DNA of 62,773 nt from Prevotella sp. MGM1. Its GTDB lineage: Bacteria > Bacteroidota > Bacteroidia > Bacteroidales > Bacteroidaceae. This document shows positions 27,042-36,624 of the stretch, piece after piece (the stretch's first letter is position 1; each line of letters starts with the position of its first letter). The position numbers and the translations under genes are program-made. The notes beneath the pieces were generated by a model. It was not told the origin of the DNA. It searched no databases and saw only the letters and a list, made by a program, of their open reading frames with translations. The stretch covers positions 1 through 62,773 of the forward strand of contig NZ_BEWV01000201.1 in NCBI RefSeq assembly GCF_002933775.1. The letters run 5' to 3'.

Positions 27042-28994
27042 ATGTATATTTCAGGATTTAATTATTCCGACGAGAGATTCGCGGATATTCAGTTGCTCAG
27101 ATACCGTCTAGACGGTTTTGAGCAACTTGCTATATGTCAGAAGATTTTTATTTACTATCTCGCTCAGGCAACATTATATGGTCGGGATATTGTTTTCGAC
27201 CAATTTGGAAAATATAATCTGCGGGTAAGAAAAACTTTGGAAACAATATATCAGGATCGAACCATATCCCATGATACTGATGAGTTTAAAGCTTTGGAAG
27301 TATATTTGAAACGGGTCTGGTTCTCAAATGGTATATATCATCATTATGGTTGTGAGAAGTTTGTACCAGGATTTTCCAAAGAGTATTTGCGTTGCGTTAT
27401 GCATGAGGTTGAGGCAACCCGTTTGCCGTTGAACTCAGGGCAGACCGTAGATGGACTTTGCGATGAATTGATTTCAATCATGTTTGATGAAAGCTTTATG
27501 TCAAAGCGAGTGAATAAAGCTAATGGTTATGACCTGGTTACATCTTCGGCATGTAATTATTATGATGGTGTGACACAAAAAGAAGTGGAAGATTATTATG
27601 GTGCTTTAAAGGAAAGGGCAGGCGATAATTCCCCATCTTTCGGGTTGAATTCCAAATTAGTTAAAAAAGATGGACAGATTTTTGAGCAGGTTTGGAGTGA
27701 AAAAGGATTGTATGCGAAGGCAATCAGCCATATTATATATTGGTTGTCAAAAGCGAAAAATGTTGCAGAGAATGATAAGCAACGTTGTGTCATCCAAAAG
27801 CTTATAGAATATTACAAGACAGGCGATTTACGCAAATTTGATGAATATTCGATTGAATGGGTTGATTCGGTTGATGGAAGAGTTGATTTTGTCAATGGCT
27901 TTATTGAAGTTTACGGTGATCCACTTGGTATTAAAGGTTCATGGGAGGGAATTGTTGAATATATTGATTTGGAAGCTACCAAGCGTACAAAGACAATAAG
28001 TGACAATGCTCAATGGTTTGAAGATAATTCCCCCGTAGATTACCGGTTTAAGAAGAAACAAGTTAAAGGTATTTCAGCCAAAGTTGTTTGTGCCGCAATG
28101 TTGGGCGGTGATGAATATCCGTCCACAGCGATAGGAATAAATCTTCCAAATGCGGACTGGATTCGTACTGAATATGGAAGTAAAAGTGTAACGATCGGTA
28201 ACTTGACGCATGCTTATAGCGAAGCTTCAAAGGGCAATGGATTTAAAGATGAATTTGTCACGGATGAGCACATAAAGTCACTAATGGACAGATATGGCAA
28301 TGTGTGCGATGACTTGCATACCGATTTACATGAATGTCTCGGCCATGGAAGTGGACGATTATTGCCTGGGGTAGATCCCGATGCACTTAAAGCTTATGGG
28401 AATACAATAGAAGAAGCGAGGGCAGATTTGTTTGCTCTTTATTATTTGGCAGATCCGTATATGCTCAAGCTTGGTCTTTTGGATGAATCGGAGGCATATA
28501 AGTCACAGTATTACACATATATATTGAATGGCATGTTGACTCAAATAGTGAGGATCTCACCCGGAAATCAGATTGAGGAGGCTCACATGCGGAATCGTGC
28601 TCTTATTGCGAGATGGTGTTATGATAATGGTGATGCCATTCATTTATATAAAAAAGGGGAGAAGACTTATATAGAGATAACCGATTATGAAAAGTTGAGA
28701 GGGCTTTTTGCCAAATTGTTGGTTGAAGTGCAGCGTATAAAGAGCGAAGGTGATTTTGAGGCAGCACGTAAACTTGTGGAAAAGTATGGGGTAAATGTCG
28801 ATCCGGTTTTGCATGAAGAGATATTACAGCGTTATAACCGATTGAACATTGCCCCTTATAAGGGATTCATAAATCCAATGATGATACCAGTGACAGATGC
28901 TTGCGGTAACATAACGGATATAAAGATTGATTATTCGGAAACATACGAACACCAAATGTTAAGGTACAGCTCTGAATATGCCACATTGATATAA
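27042..28994 (+). CDS. Dipeptidyl peptidase III family metallopeptidase (M49)
   Basis: The 650-residue protein carries the M49 zinc motif HECLGH (about residues 430-435) and the downstream EEARAD near 458 that gives the third zinc ligand. The HECLGH variant is the one known from Bacteroides DPP III. The enzyme removes dipeptides from the N-termini of short peptides. No signal peptide is seen at the chosen start, so it is probably cytoplasmic, whereas some Bacteroides homologues carry a lipoprotein leader. It lies between the AraC-type regulator (12 bases) and an AlkD-like gene (15 bases). Confidence 0.88.
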   Translation: MYISGFNYSDERFADIQLLRYRLDGFEQLAICQKIFIYYLAQATLYGRDIVFDQFGKYNLRVRKTLETIYQDRTISHDTDEFKALEVYLKRVWFSNGIYHHYGCEKFVPGFSKEYLRCVMHEVEATRLPLNSGQTVDGLCDELISIMFDESFMSKRVNKANGYDLVTSSACNYYDGVTQKEVEDYYGALKERAGDNSPSFGLNSKLVKKDGQIFEQVWSEKGLYAKAISHIIYWLSKAKNVAENDKQRCVIQKLIEYYKTGDLRKFDEYSIEWVDSVDGRVDFVNGFIEVYGDPLGIKGSWEGIVEYIDLEATKRTKTISDNAQWFEDNSPVDYRFKKKQVKGISAKVVCAAMLGGDEYPSTAIGINLPNADWIRTEYGSKSVTIGNLTHAYSEASKGNGFKDEFVTDEHIKSLMDRYGNVCDDLHTDLHECLGHGSGRLLPGVDPDALKAYGNTIEEARADLFALYYLADPYMLKLGLLDESEAYKSQYYTYILNGMLTQIVRISPGNQIEEAHMRNRALIARWCYDNGDAIHLYKKGEKTYIEITDYEKLRGLFAKLLVEVQRIKSEGDFEAARKLVEKYGVNVDPVLHEEILQRYNRLNIAPYKGFINPMMIPVTDACGNITDIKIDYSETYEHQMLRYSSEYATLI

Positions 28995-29009
28995 GATTGA
29001 ATTGATATT

Positions 29010-29630
29010 ATGAATGAGGATATAAGCGAAAGGCTGAAAGCCGTTAAATGTTCGTTCCGTTTAATGATGGATGGCGTTGCAGCTCAGTCAATGAGGGAGA
29101 AAGGAATAGAATATCATATAAATTGGGGAGCACCGTTTCCCATGCTGAAAGACAAAGCGGCAGAAATCGGTAAGGATTATGATTTGGCCATAGCTCTTTG
29201 GAAGGAGAATGTGAGAGAGTGTAAAATACTGGCCACTCTTATTATGCCAGTGGAAAAGATTATGCCGGAAATAGTTGATATATGGATGGAGCAGACAGAT
29301 TCGGTTGAAATAGCGGAAATGGCATCTTTTAATCTTTACCAGTACCTTCCTTTTGCAGCGGAGATAGCGTATCGATGGATGGCATCAGAGAAAATGATAT
29401 ACCAGCTTTGTGGGTTTCATGTACTTTCCCGGTTGTTTATGAAAGGGAGGGAACCAGATGAGCGTGAAATAAACGAATATATAGATCAGTTGACTGTCGC
29501 ATTGCAAGGAGACAATACTGTAGTGAAGAAAGCTGCAATGTCAAGCGCTTTGCGTTTTTCATTATTGGGGGATACTCATGAAAGAATTGTATTGAATGCC
29601 TTACATAAATTGGGTATTGAACTTTTTTAA
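29010..29630 (+). CDS. AlkD-like HEAT-repeat (DNA alkylation repair family) protein
   Basis: The 206-residue all-helical protein resembles the DNA alkylation repair family: HEAT-like helical pairs and the segment KDYDLAIALWKENVRECKIL followed by MEQTDSVEIAEMASFNLY. AlkD enzymes excise N3- and N7-alkylated purines, but many Bacteroidetes homologues are short and lack proof of activity. The catalytic Trp/Asp/Arg set could not be placed with certainty. It is cotranscribed with the peptidase gene. Confidence 0.65.
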   Translation: MNEDISERLKAVKCSFRLMMDGVAAQSMREKGIEYHINWGAPFPMLKDKAAEIGKDYDLAIALWKENVRECKILATLIMPVEKIMPEIVDIWMEQTDSVEIAEMASFNLYQYLPFAAEIAYRWMASEKMIYQLCGFHVLSRLFMKGREPDEREINEYIDQLTVALQGDNTVVKKAAMSSALRFSLLGDTHERIVLNALHKLGIELF

Positions 29631-29694
29631 CCGATAATGAGCCTATTCTGAATAAATAATAGTAACTTTGTGCGGTTTATGATGATTAGGGAAG

Positions 29695-30189
29695 ATGAAA
29701 GATAACGTGAAAGAATCCGTGAAGAGTATTCTGACCAATTATTTGGAATTAAGTAACCACCGGAAGACTCCGGAGCGGTTTGCCATACTTGATGCTGTAT
29801 ATAGCATTGACGGACATTTTACGTTAGAGGAATTAGGAGAAAGACTTCGTGAAGACTACCATTTCCCGGTCAGCCGTGCTACATTGTATAACACACTAAG
29901 GCTTTTCATGGAGTTACGGTTGGTTATTCGTCATAGATTTCAAGGATGTACGAAGTATGAAGCTTGTTATGATAACAGTAGTCATTGTCATCAAATATGT
30001 ACTACTTGCGGAAAAATAACGGAGTTTAAGTCATTGGAAATAGAAAAAGTTATAAGCGGCATGCGTTTGGAAAGATTTCGTAAAGATGGCTTCTCTTTAT
30101 ATATATATGGGATATGTAGTTCATGTCAGGCTAAGTTGGCGAGGCAAAGGAATAATAGGCAGAAAGTGAAATCACAAAAAAACATATAA
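29695..30189 (+). CDS. Fur-family metal/peroxide-responsive regulator
   Basis: The 164-residue protein has the N-terminal winged helix (TPERFAILDAVYSIDGHFTLEE, read in parts) and the dimer/metal domain with HCHQICTTCGK and the second Cys pair CSSCQAK. Fur, Zur and PerR cannot be told apart here. The two CxxC pairs support a structural zinc site. The -7 box TAACTTTG at 29663-29670 precedes the gene. One base separates its stop from the purA start, so it is cotranscribed with purA and hisS. Confidence 0.9.
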   Translation: MKDNVKESVKSILTNYLELSNHRKTPERFAILDAVYSIDGHFTLEELGERLREDYHFPVSRATLYNTLRLFMELRLVIRHRFQGCTKYEACYDNSSHCHQICTTCGKITEFKSLEIEKVISGMRLERFRKDGFSLYIYGICSSCQAKLARQRNNRQKVKSQKNI

Positions 30190-30190
30190 A

Positions 30191-31462
30191 ATGAACAAAG
30201 GCAAAGTTGATGTCCTGCTGGGGCTTCAGTGGGGTGATGAAGGAAAAGGTAAAGTAGTTGATGTACTTACACCGAAGTATGATGTTATAGCTCGATTTCA
30301 GGGCGGCCCGAATGCCGGTCATACGTTGGAATTTGAGGGTCAGAAATATGTATTGCGCAGTGTTCCTTCAGGCATATTCCAAGGTGGTAAAGTCAATATA
30401 ATAGGAAATGGTGTAGTGCTCGCTCCTGATCTTTTCATGGATGAGGCCAAAGCGTTGGAGGCAAGTGGGCACGAACTGATATCACGGCTTTACATATCTA
30501 AAAAAGCCCATTTGATTATGCCTACACACCGAGTGCTTGATGCAGCTTATGAGGCGGCTAAAGGTAAAAGCAAAGTCGGCACTACGGGAAAGGGTATCGG
30601 TCCTACATATACGGACAAGGTGTCACGTAACGGATTGCGCGTTGGTGATATTTTCGAAGGTTTTGAGCGTAAATATGCAGAGTGCAAGGCACGTCATGAG
30701 AGTATTTTGGCTTCAATGGACTATGAATATGATATTACTGAGGTTGAGAAGAATTGGCTTGAGGGAATAGAGTATCTTCGTCGCTTTAAGATAGTGGATT
30801 CTGAGCATGAAATAAATAATCTTCTTAAAAGCGGTAAAAGTATTCTTTGCGAAGGTGCTCAGGGTACGATGCTCGATGTGGATTTCGGTTCATATCCGTT
30901 TGTTACATCCTCTAATACGATTTGTGCCGGAGCATGTACTGGACTGGGAATAGGTCCTAATAAGATTGGGGATGTTTATGGTATAATGAAAGCTTATTGC
31001 ACGAGGGTCGGTGCCGGTCCTTTCCCGACTGAGCTTTTTGATGAGACAGGAGATAATATCCGTGCTTTGGGGCACGAATACGGAGCGGTGACGGGACGTG
31101 AACGTCGTTGTGGTTGGATTGATCTTGTTGCTTTGAAATATGCTATTATGGTTAATGGTGTTACAAAATTAATTATGATGAAAAGCGATGTTCTTGACGG
31201 ATTTGAGAAGATCAAAGCTTGTGTGGCATATAAAAAGAACGGAGAGGAGATAGACTATTTCCCTTATGATATAGAGGAAGGTATAGAACCTGTCTACGAA
31301 GAACTGCCGGGATGGAAGACGGATATGACAAAATTTACTTCGGAAGAACAATTCCCGCAAGCATTTAAAGACTATATCGCATTCCTTGAAGCAGAATTAG
31401 AGACACCGATAACTATAATTTCAATAGGTCCGGATAGGGATCAGACTATTATTTTGAAGTAA
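30191..31462 (+). CDS. purA: Adenylosuccinate synthetase
   Basis: The 423-residue enzyme joins IMP and aspartate using GTP, the first committed step to AMP. The start [20 protein letters not shown] contains the GTP-binding loop and catalytic Asp. [22 protein letters not shown] and [12 protein letters not shown] are conserved substrate-binding blocks, and [13 protein letters not shown] lies in the C-terminal part. It sits between fur and hisS, overlapping hisS by one base. Confidence 0.98.
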   Translation: MNKGKVDVLLGLQWGDEGKGKVVDVLTPKYDVIARFQGGPNAGHTLEFEGQKYVLRSVPSGIFQGGKVNIIGNGVVLAPDLFMDEAKALEASGHELISRLYISKKAHLIMPTHRVLDAAYEAAKGKSKVGTTGKGIGPTYTDKVSRNGLRVGDIFEGFERKYAECKARHESILASMDYEYDITEVEKNWLEGIEYLRRFKIVDSEHEINNLLKSGKSILCEGAQGTMLDVDFGSYPFVTSSNTICAGACTGLGIGPNKIGDVYGIMKAYCTRVGAGPFPTELFDETGDNIRALGHEYGAVTGRERRCGWIDLVALKYAIMVNGVTKLIMMKSDVLDGFEKIKACVAYKKNGEEIDYFPYDIEEGIEPVYEELPGWKTDMTKFTSEEQFPQAFKDYIAFLEAELETPITIISIGPDRDQTIILK

Positions 31463-32835
31463 TGGCACAGAAACCAAGTATACCGAAAGGAACTCGTGAC
31501 TTCTCTCCCATAGAGATGGCGAAGCGTAATTATATTTTTAATACAATTCGTTCCGTATATGCATTATATGGTTTTGAGCAGATTGAGACCCCCTCAATAG
31601 AAACTCTTCAAACTCTGATGGGGAAGTATGGAGAGGAGGGTGACAAACTGCTTTTCAAAATATTGAACAGTGGCGACTATTTAAGCGGTGTTACATCAGA
31701 AGAACTTGAAGAACGTAACTCATTGCGTTTGGCTTCGCGTATATGTGAGAAAGGACTTCGCTATGATCTTACTGTGCCTTTTGCCAGATATGTCGTGATG
31801 CATCGTAATGACTTGCAACTACCTTTCAAGCGTTATCAAATACAGCCTGTATGGCGTGCGGATCGTCCGCAAAAGGGGCGTTATCGTGAGTTTTATCAAT
31901 GTGACGCTGATGTTGTTGGTAGCGATTCGCTACTTAATGAAGTAGAATTGATGCAGATTGTTGATACCGTTTTCACCCGTTTTGGAATACGGGTACAAAT
32001 CAAGATCAACAATAGGAAAATCCTCACAGGTATAGCGGAAACCATCGGAGCGGCAGACAAGATTGTTGATATAACCGTTGCCATAGACAAACTAGATAAG
32101 ATTGGTATAGATAATGTTAACGAGGAGTTGCGGGCATCAGGTTTGTCAGATGATTCAATAATGAAGTTGCAACCGATATTATCACTTGATGGTGCGAATG
32201 ATGACAAATTGTCTGTTATCAGTGGAGTTCTCAGAGATAGCGAAATAGGTCAGAAAGGCATAGAAGAATGTCGTTTTATACTTGATACATTAAAGACCGT
32301 TGGGTTGAGAAATGAAATACAACTCGATTTGTCTTTGGCACGCGGACTGAACTATTATACCGGTGCGATCTTTGAGGTAAAAGCGCTTGATACTCCAATT
32401 GGAAGTATAACTGGCGGTGGTCGTTATGACAATCTTACCGGAATATTCGGAATGCCGGGAATAAGCGGTGTAGGGATCTCTTTCGGAGCAGATCGAATTT
32501 ATGATGTACTGAATAGTTTAAATTTATATCCTACCGATGCCGTATCATCCACCCAGGTTCTTTTTATAAATTTCGGTGAGAAAGAGGCTGTTTATAGTCT
32601 TACTTTGATAAACCGACTCAGAGAAGCCGGTATACGTGTGGAGATATATCCCGATTCTGCCAAAATGAAGAAACAGATGAGTTATGCAAATAATAAAAGC
32701 ATACCGTTTGTAGCTTTGATTGGAGAGAATGAGATAAAAGAGAGTAAGATAACATTGAAGAACATGTCTACCGGAGAGCAGAATTTGATTACGATTGAAG
32801 AGATGATCGATATCGTCGCAAATTCAACGGAATGA
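31462..32835 (+). CDS. hisS: Histidine--tRNA ligase
   Basis: The 457-residue class II enzyme has KGTRDFSP near the N-terminus, motif 2 around [19 protein letters not shown], the HisA-type [15 protein letters not shown] and motif 3 near [13 protein letters not shown]. The C-terminal anticodon-binding domain contains [19 protein letters not shown]. It starts at the ATG that overlaps the purA stop codon (TAATG). Confidence 0.98.
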   Translation: MAQKPSIPKGTRDFSPIEMAKRNYIFNTIRSVYALYGFEQIETPSIETLQTLMGKYGEEGDKLLFKILNSGDYLSGVTSEELEERNSLRLASRICEKGLRYDLTVPFARYVVMHRNDLQLPFKRYQIQPVWRADRPQKGRYREFYQCDADVVGSDSLLNEVELMQIVDTVFTRFGIRVQIKINNRKILTGIAETIGAADKIVDITVAIDKLDKIGIDNVNEELRASGLSDDSIMKLQPILSLDGANDDKLSVISGVLRDSEIGQKGIEECRFILDTLKTVGLRNEIQLDLSLARGLNYYTGAIFEVKALDTPIGSITGGGRYDNLTGIFGMPGISGVGISFGADRIYDVLNSLNLYPTDAVSSTQVLFINFGEKEAVYSLTLINRLREAGIRVEIYPDSAKMKKQMSYANNKSIPFVALIGENEIKESKITLKNMSTGEQNLITIEEMIDIVANSTE

Positions 32836-32896
32836 CAGGTTATATGGTTTCCGGTAGATATTGGAGGATGATTGTTTTATAAATCAGATAAATTTT

Positions 32897-33904
32897 ATGA
32901 GAAAGCTTAAAAACATAATCTATTTATTGATTGTCGTTATAACCTTATCCGCCTTTAAGCGAGATAATACAATAACAATATTTATGATTGGTGATTCGAC
33001 GATGGCCAACAAACCAATTAAAAACGGTAATCTTGAAAGAGGGTGGGGAATGGCTCTGCAATGTTATTTTGATGAAGGAATAATAGTTGATAACCATGCC
33101 GTAAACGGTCGTTCATCCAAGAGTTTTATAGATGAGGGACGTTGGAAAGTTGTTGTGGACAAAATAAAGCCTGGTGATTATGTATTTATACAGTTCGGCC
33201 ATAATGATGAAAAGCCTAAGGCTGACAGGCATACAGACCCAGGGTCGACATTTGATGACAATCTTCGTAAATTCATTCGTGAAACTCGTGAGAAAGGTGG
33301 CATTCCCGTTTTGTTCAATAGTGTTGTACGCCGTAACTTCTTGAAGTCGGCTCCTGACAATGACGATGATGAGGCTTTACGTAATACCACGGGTCCTACC
33401 AAAATACAGTCAAACGAGGAAGGTGACATATTGGTAGACACTCATGGAGATTATGTTGTGGCACCGCGTAATGTTGCGAAAGAAATGGATGTTCCTTTTG
33501 TAGATGCCAATAAGATAACCCATGACCTTGAACAGGGACTCGGAAAGGAGAAATCCAAGAAATTGCACATGTGGTTTTTACCAGGCGAGGAGCCATCGGT
33601 TCCCAAAGGGCGTCAGGACAATACACATTATAATGTATATGGAGCACATGTTGTTGCCCGCTTGCTTACGGATGCTATCGCCAAGGAAGTTCCGGCCTTG
33701 AGAAAGCACACACTGAACTATGATATCTCAGTGGCATCAGATGGTGTCGGTGATTATTTTGATGTACAGAGAGCGGTGGACAATGCTCCCGTTGGAAAGA
33801 AAACGACTATACAGCTTTTTGCCGGCGAATGGAATAAGCCGGTAGTCAATAAAGACAAAAAAATAAAGTTTATATTGAGAGAAGGAGCAAAGTGGAAGAA
33901 GTAG
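32897..33904 (+). CDS. SGNH esterase (rhamnogalacturonan acetylesterase-like) with a pectinesterase stub
   Basis: A signal peptide (KNIIYLLIVVITLSAF) precedes an SGNH hydrolase: Ser in FMIGDSTMAN, Gly in AVNGRSSKSF, Asn in FGHNDEK, and Asp/His in QDNTHYNVYGA. It should deacetylate pectic polysaccharide in the periplasm. After residue 275 the chain changes to YDISVASDGVGDYFDVQRAV, the conserved start of pectin methylesterases, and stops about 60 residues later. The pectinesterase catalytic part is absent. Start 32897 was chosen for the signal peptide. No polysaccharide-utilisation genes lie nearby. Confidence 0.8.
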   Translation: MRKLKNIIYLLIVVITLSAFKRDNTITIFMIGDSTMANKPIKNGNLERGWGMALQCYFDEGIIVDNHAVNGRSSKSFIDEGRWKVVVDKIKPGDYVFIQFGHNDEKPKADRHTDPGSTFDDNLRKFIRETREKGGIPVLFNSVVRRNFLKSAPDNDDDEALRNTTGPTKIQSNEEGDILVDTHGDYVVAPRNVAKEMDVPFVDANKITHDLEQGLGKEKSKKLHMWFLPGEEPSVPKGRQDNTHYNVYGAHVVARLLTDAIAKEVPALRKHTLNYDISVASDGVGDYFDVQRAVDNAPVGKKTTIQLFAGEWNKPVVNKDKKIKFILREGAKWKK

Positions 33905-33931
33905 AATTAATTGAATAAATCAATTGATAAA

Positions 33932-33963
33932 TTTGTTCAAGTGTATGATATTTCGTATTTTTG
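33932..33963 (+). promoter_or_regulatory. Rubrerythrin promoter
   Basis: TTTG (33932-33935), a 20-base spacer and TATTTTTG (33956-33963) match the Bacteroidetes promoter at both boxes. Transcription should begin near 33970, 24 bases before the ATG. Confidence 0.7.
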
Positions 33964-33993
33964 CAAAGAAATATATTTAGATTTACAACAATT

Positions 33994-34557
33994 ATGAAGA
34001 AGAAGTTTATTTGCTCTGTATGTGGTTACATATATGAGGGTGATGCGGCACCGGAATCGTGCCCGATTTGTAAGGCTCCCGCCTCTAAGTTTACCGAAAT
34101 GGTATCTGATGATGAGATGACATTCGCGACAGTACATACTCTCGGCGCAGCGAAGAATGAGGGCGCTAACGAGGAGATGATAGCCGATCTTAACGCACAT
34201 TTCAACGGAGAGTGTGGTGAGGTTGGAATGTATCTTGCCATGAGCCGTCAGGCTGACCGTGAGGGTTATCCGGAGATTGCCGAGGCTTATAAGCGTTACG
34301 CATTTGAAGAAGCGGAGCATGCGGCTAAATTTGCAGAGTTGTTGGGTGACGTACTTGGAGATACGAAGAGTAATCTTGAAGCACGTATAGCAGCAGAGAA
34401 AGGTGCTTGCGAAGACAAATTCCGTATAGCGAAGAATGCCAAGGCAGCCGGAATGGACGCTACACATGATACTGTTCATGAGATGGCAAAAGATGAAGCT
34501 CGCCATTGTGCGGGTTTCATGGGATTATACAAGCGTTATTTCGGAGATGAGAAATAA
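33994..34557 (+). CDS. Reverse rubrerythrin (rubredoxin domain first)
   Basis: The 187-residue protein has an N-terminal rubredoxin-like iron site ([11 protein letters not shown] and CPICKAP). A ferritin-like four-helix bundle follows with diiron ligands in [20 protein letters not shown] and DEARHCAGF. This domain order is the reverse of classical rubrerythrin. Such proteins reduce hydrogen peroxide and protect anaerobes from air. The gene is monocistronic: it has its own promoter and a strong terminator at 34578-34619. Confidence 0.92.
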   Translation: MKKKFICSVCGYIYEGDAAPESCPICKAPASKFTEMVSDDEMTFATVHTLGAAKNEGANEEMIADLNAHFNGECGEVGMYLAMSRQADREGYPEIAEAYKRYAFEEAEHAAKFAELLGDVLGDTKSNLEARIAAEKGACEDKFRIAKNAKAAGMDATHDTVHEMAKDEARHCAGFMGLYKRYFGDEK

Positions 34558-34577
34558 TAGGCACAATAAAATATGAG

Positions 34578-34619
34578 AATAGTCGTTTTATCATTAAGAT
34601 GAAACGACTATTTTTTTTT
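34578..34619 (+). terminator. Intrinsic terminator overlapping the next start codon
   Basis: A 15-bp stem with one wobble pair (34578-34592 with 34598-34612, core AATAGTCGTTT/AAACGACTATT), a 5-base loop and nine T form a strong terminator after the rubrerythrin gene. The ATG of the following lipoprotein (34599-34601) lies inside the 3' arm, and the T run encodes its first Phe codons. Confidence 0.85.
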
Positions 34620-36080
34620 ATGACAATATTGTCGGTAACGTTTTTCTCGGCTTGTACAGACGATGATTCTTTCGGTACAAACCGTTCGGATATACTGACA
34701 TTTTCCACGGATACGGTAAATATGGATACTCTTTTCAGTACTGTTCCTACTTCAACATACAATTTTTGGGTATATAATAATAGTGGTGATGGTATCCGTG
34801 TGCGTAAGGTCAGGCTCCAACGGGGAAACCAAACCGGTTTTCGTGTGAATGTTGACGGAGAGTATCTGGATAATGCCCTCGGGAGTCAAGTCAGCGATAT
34901 TGAAATACGTAAAGGAGACAGTATAAGGGTTTTCGTAGAATTGACATCGGCCATGAATAATTCGGATACGCCTCAGCTTGTAGAGGACAATCTTCTTTTT
35001 AATCTTGAAAGTGGTGTGGAGCAGAGCGTATGCCTGCGAGCATATTCGTGGGATGCATTACTGTGTGATACCGTTGTGATAAAAAAAGACAGTGTCATAT
35101 CCGGAAACAAGCCTATTGTCATCCGCCGTGGGCTTTCGGTCGATAGTGGCGTTACACTTACTATAAATGCTCCGGCATGTCTTTATTTTCATGACGGAGC
35201 CGGAATAGATGTATATGGCAGGCTTATTGTAAACAAGGGTAATGTCGGTAACGATGTAGTTTTCAGGGGAGATCGCACAGACCGAATGTTTGATTATCTG
35301 CCGTACGACCGTGTGAGCGGACAGTGGCGTGGCATACGTATACATTCTTCCTCGTCTGGCAACTACATTTCAAATGCGGATATTCACAGTGCCGAATATG
35401 GTGTGGTATGCGATTCCGCGGCTTATGACCCGCTTACTTCCAGGCTTACGCTGGAAAATGTTATTATACATAATTGCAAAGGGACGGGGGTGGAAACCAA
35501 CAACTCGAATGTGTCCATTGTAAATAGTCAGATAACCAATACTCTCGGAGATTGTGTCGCAATACATGGAGGAAGTGCATTGATTGTATATTGTACCATA
35601 GCCCAATTCTATCCGTTCAGTGCGGATAGGGGGGCGGCGTTACGCTTTACTAATTTCAAAGGGGAGTATGATTATCCTCTTCATGCTCTTGAATGCTATA
35701 ATACATTGGTAACGGGGTACGCCGGCGATGTCGTATATGGAGAGACGAAAGATACGACAGTGGCTTTCAGCTATTATTTTGCCAATTCCATATTGCGTAC
35801 GGAAAAGCCTGACAGTAACATGATCAATAGCGGAGCTTACAGTAATATAATTTGGGAGACACCTAAAGACACATTGCAAGGTAAAGGCCACTTCATTCTT
35901 ATTGATGAGGAAAACATGTATTACAACTTCAAGTTGGATTCCATGTCTACCGCAAGAGGAAATGCCATGCCTATAGGACAATACCTCACAGACCGCATAG
36001 GTAAAGACCGTGGCGATATACCTGATATCGGTTGCTATCAGTATGTGGATCCGAAACGTCTTATAGTTTTTCCTCGTTAA
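34599..36080 (+). CDS. Secreted lipoprotein with right-handed beta-helix-like repeats
   Basis: The 493-residue protein begins with KRLFFFMTILSVTFFSAC, a lipoprotein signal. Residues 30-150 look like a beta-sandwich. Residues 190-430 contain repeats typical of parallel beta-helices (VTLTINAPACLYFHDGAGID, GIRIHSSSSGNYISNADIHS, VIIHNCKGTGVETNNSNVS), ending DIPDIGCYQY, which is common in such proteins. Function is unknown; surface adhesion or polysaccharide binding are possibilities. The start codon is within a terminator hairpin. The last 20 bases overlap the convergent cdd gene. Confidence 0.75.
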   Translation: MKRLFFFMTILSVTFFSACTDDDSFGTNRSDILTFSTDTVNMDTLFSTVPTSTYNFWVYNNSGDGIRVRKVRLQRGNQTGFRVNVDGEYLDNALGSQVSDIEIRKGDSIRVFVELTSAMNNSDTPQLVEDNLLFNLESGVEQSVCLRAYSWDALLCDTVVIKKDSVISGNKPIVIRRGLSVDSGVTLTINAPACLYFHDGAGIDVYGRLIVNKGNVGNDVVFRGDRTDRMFDYLPYDRVSGQWRGIRIHSSSSGNYISNADIHSAEYGVVCDSAAYDPLTSRLTLENVIIHNCKGTGVETNNSNVSIVNSQITNTLGDCVAIHGGSALIVYCTIAQFYPFSADRGAALRFTNFKGEYDYPLHALECYNTLVTGYAGDVVYGETKDTTVAFSYYFANSILRTEKPDSNMINSGAYSNIIWETPKDTLQGKGHFILIDEENMYYNFKLDSMSTARGNAMPIGQYLTDRIGKDRGDIPDIGCYQYVDPKRLIVFPR

Positions 36081-36537
36081 AGGAAAGTGGCATCAAGTTT
36101 TTTATGCCGTCCATTACATATATATGTTTGGTACCGTAAAGCAATATACGGACTTCTCTGCCAAACCTTTGCTCGGTCTCGATAAGTGCCTGCCTGCAAG
36201 TGCCGCATGGGGTTATCGGGTCTGCCAATAGTCCTTCACGGTTTCTTGCGGCAATGGCAATTTTGACTACGGCATTATCAGGGAATTGTGCTCCTGCGGT
36301 AAACAGGGCAGTACGTTCCGCACAGATTGTGACTGAGAATGCGGCATTTTCCTGATTGCATCCTGTTATTTCCTCTCCGTTGTCAAGTTGCAACGCCGCT
36401 CCCACACTGAAATGCGAGTACTTGGAGTATGAGTTTTGTGTGGCTTCGATGGCCTTGTTCACCAATCTTTGCTCATCGCAAGGCAACTCTTCCTGTTTGC
36501 ATATCGTAAATATCGATTTTACCGTTCTTTCTTCCAT
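36061..36537 (-). CDS. cdd: Cytidine deaminase
   Basis: The 158-residue protein has the zinc and catalytic motif CAERTALFTAG and the PCGTCRQAL pair, with YSHFSVGAALQL before them. It converts cytidine and deoxycytidine to the uridine forms for salvage. The minus-strand -7 box TAAATTTG is the complement of 36554-36561. Its 3' end overlaps the convergent lipoprotein gene by 20 bases. Confidence 0.95.
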   Translation of the reverse strand: MEERTVKSIFTICKQEELPCDEQRLVNKAIEATQNSYSKYSHFSVGAALQLDNGEEITGCNQENAAFSVTICAERTALFTAGAQFPDNAVVKIAIAARNREGLLADPITPCGTCRQALIETEQRFGREVRILLYGTKHIYVMDGIKNLMPLSFNEEKL

Positions 36538-36624
36538 AATATATCTTTTGGTGCAAATTTAGCAAATTATCTGTGATAAGTAGATTATTTTCACTACTTT
36601 TGTATTATAAAAACGATACTTATA

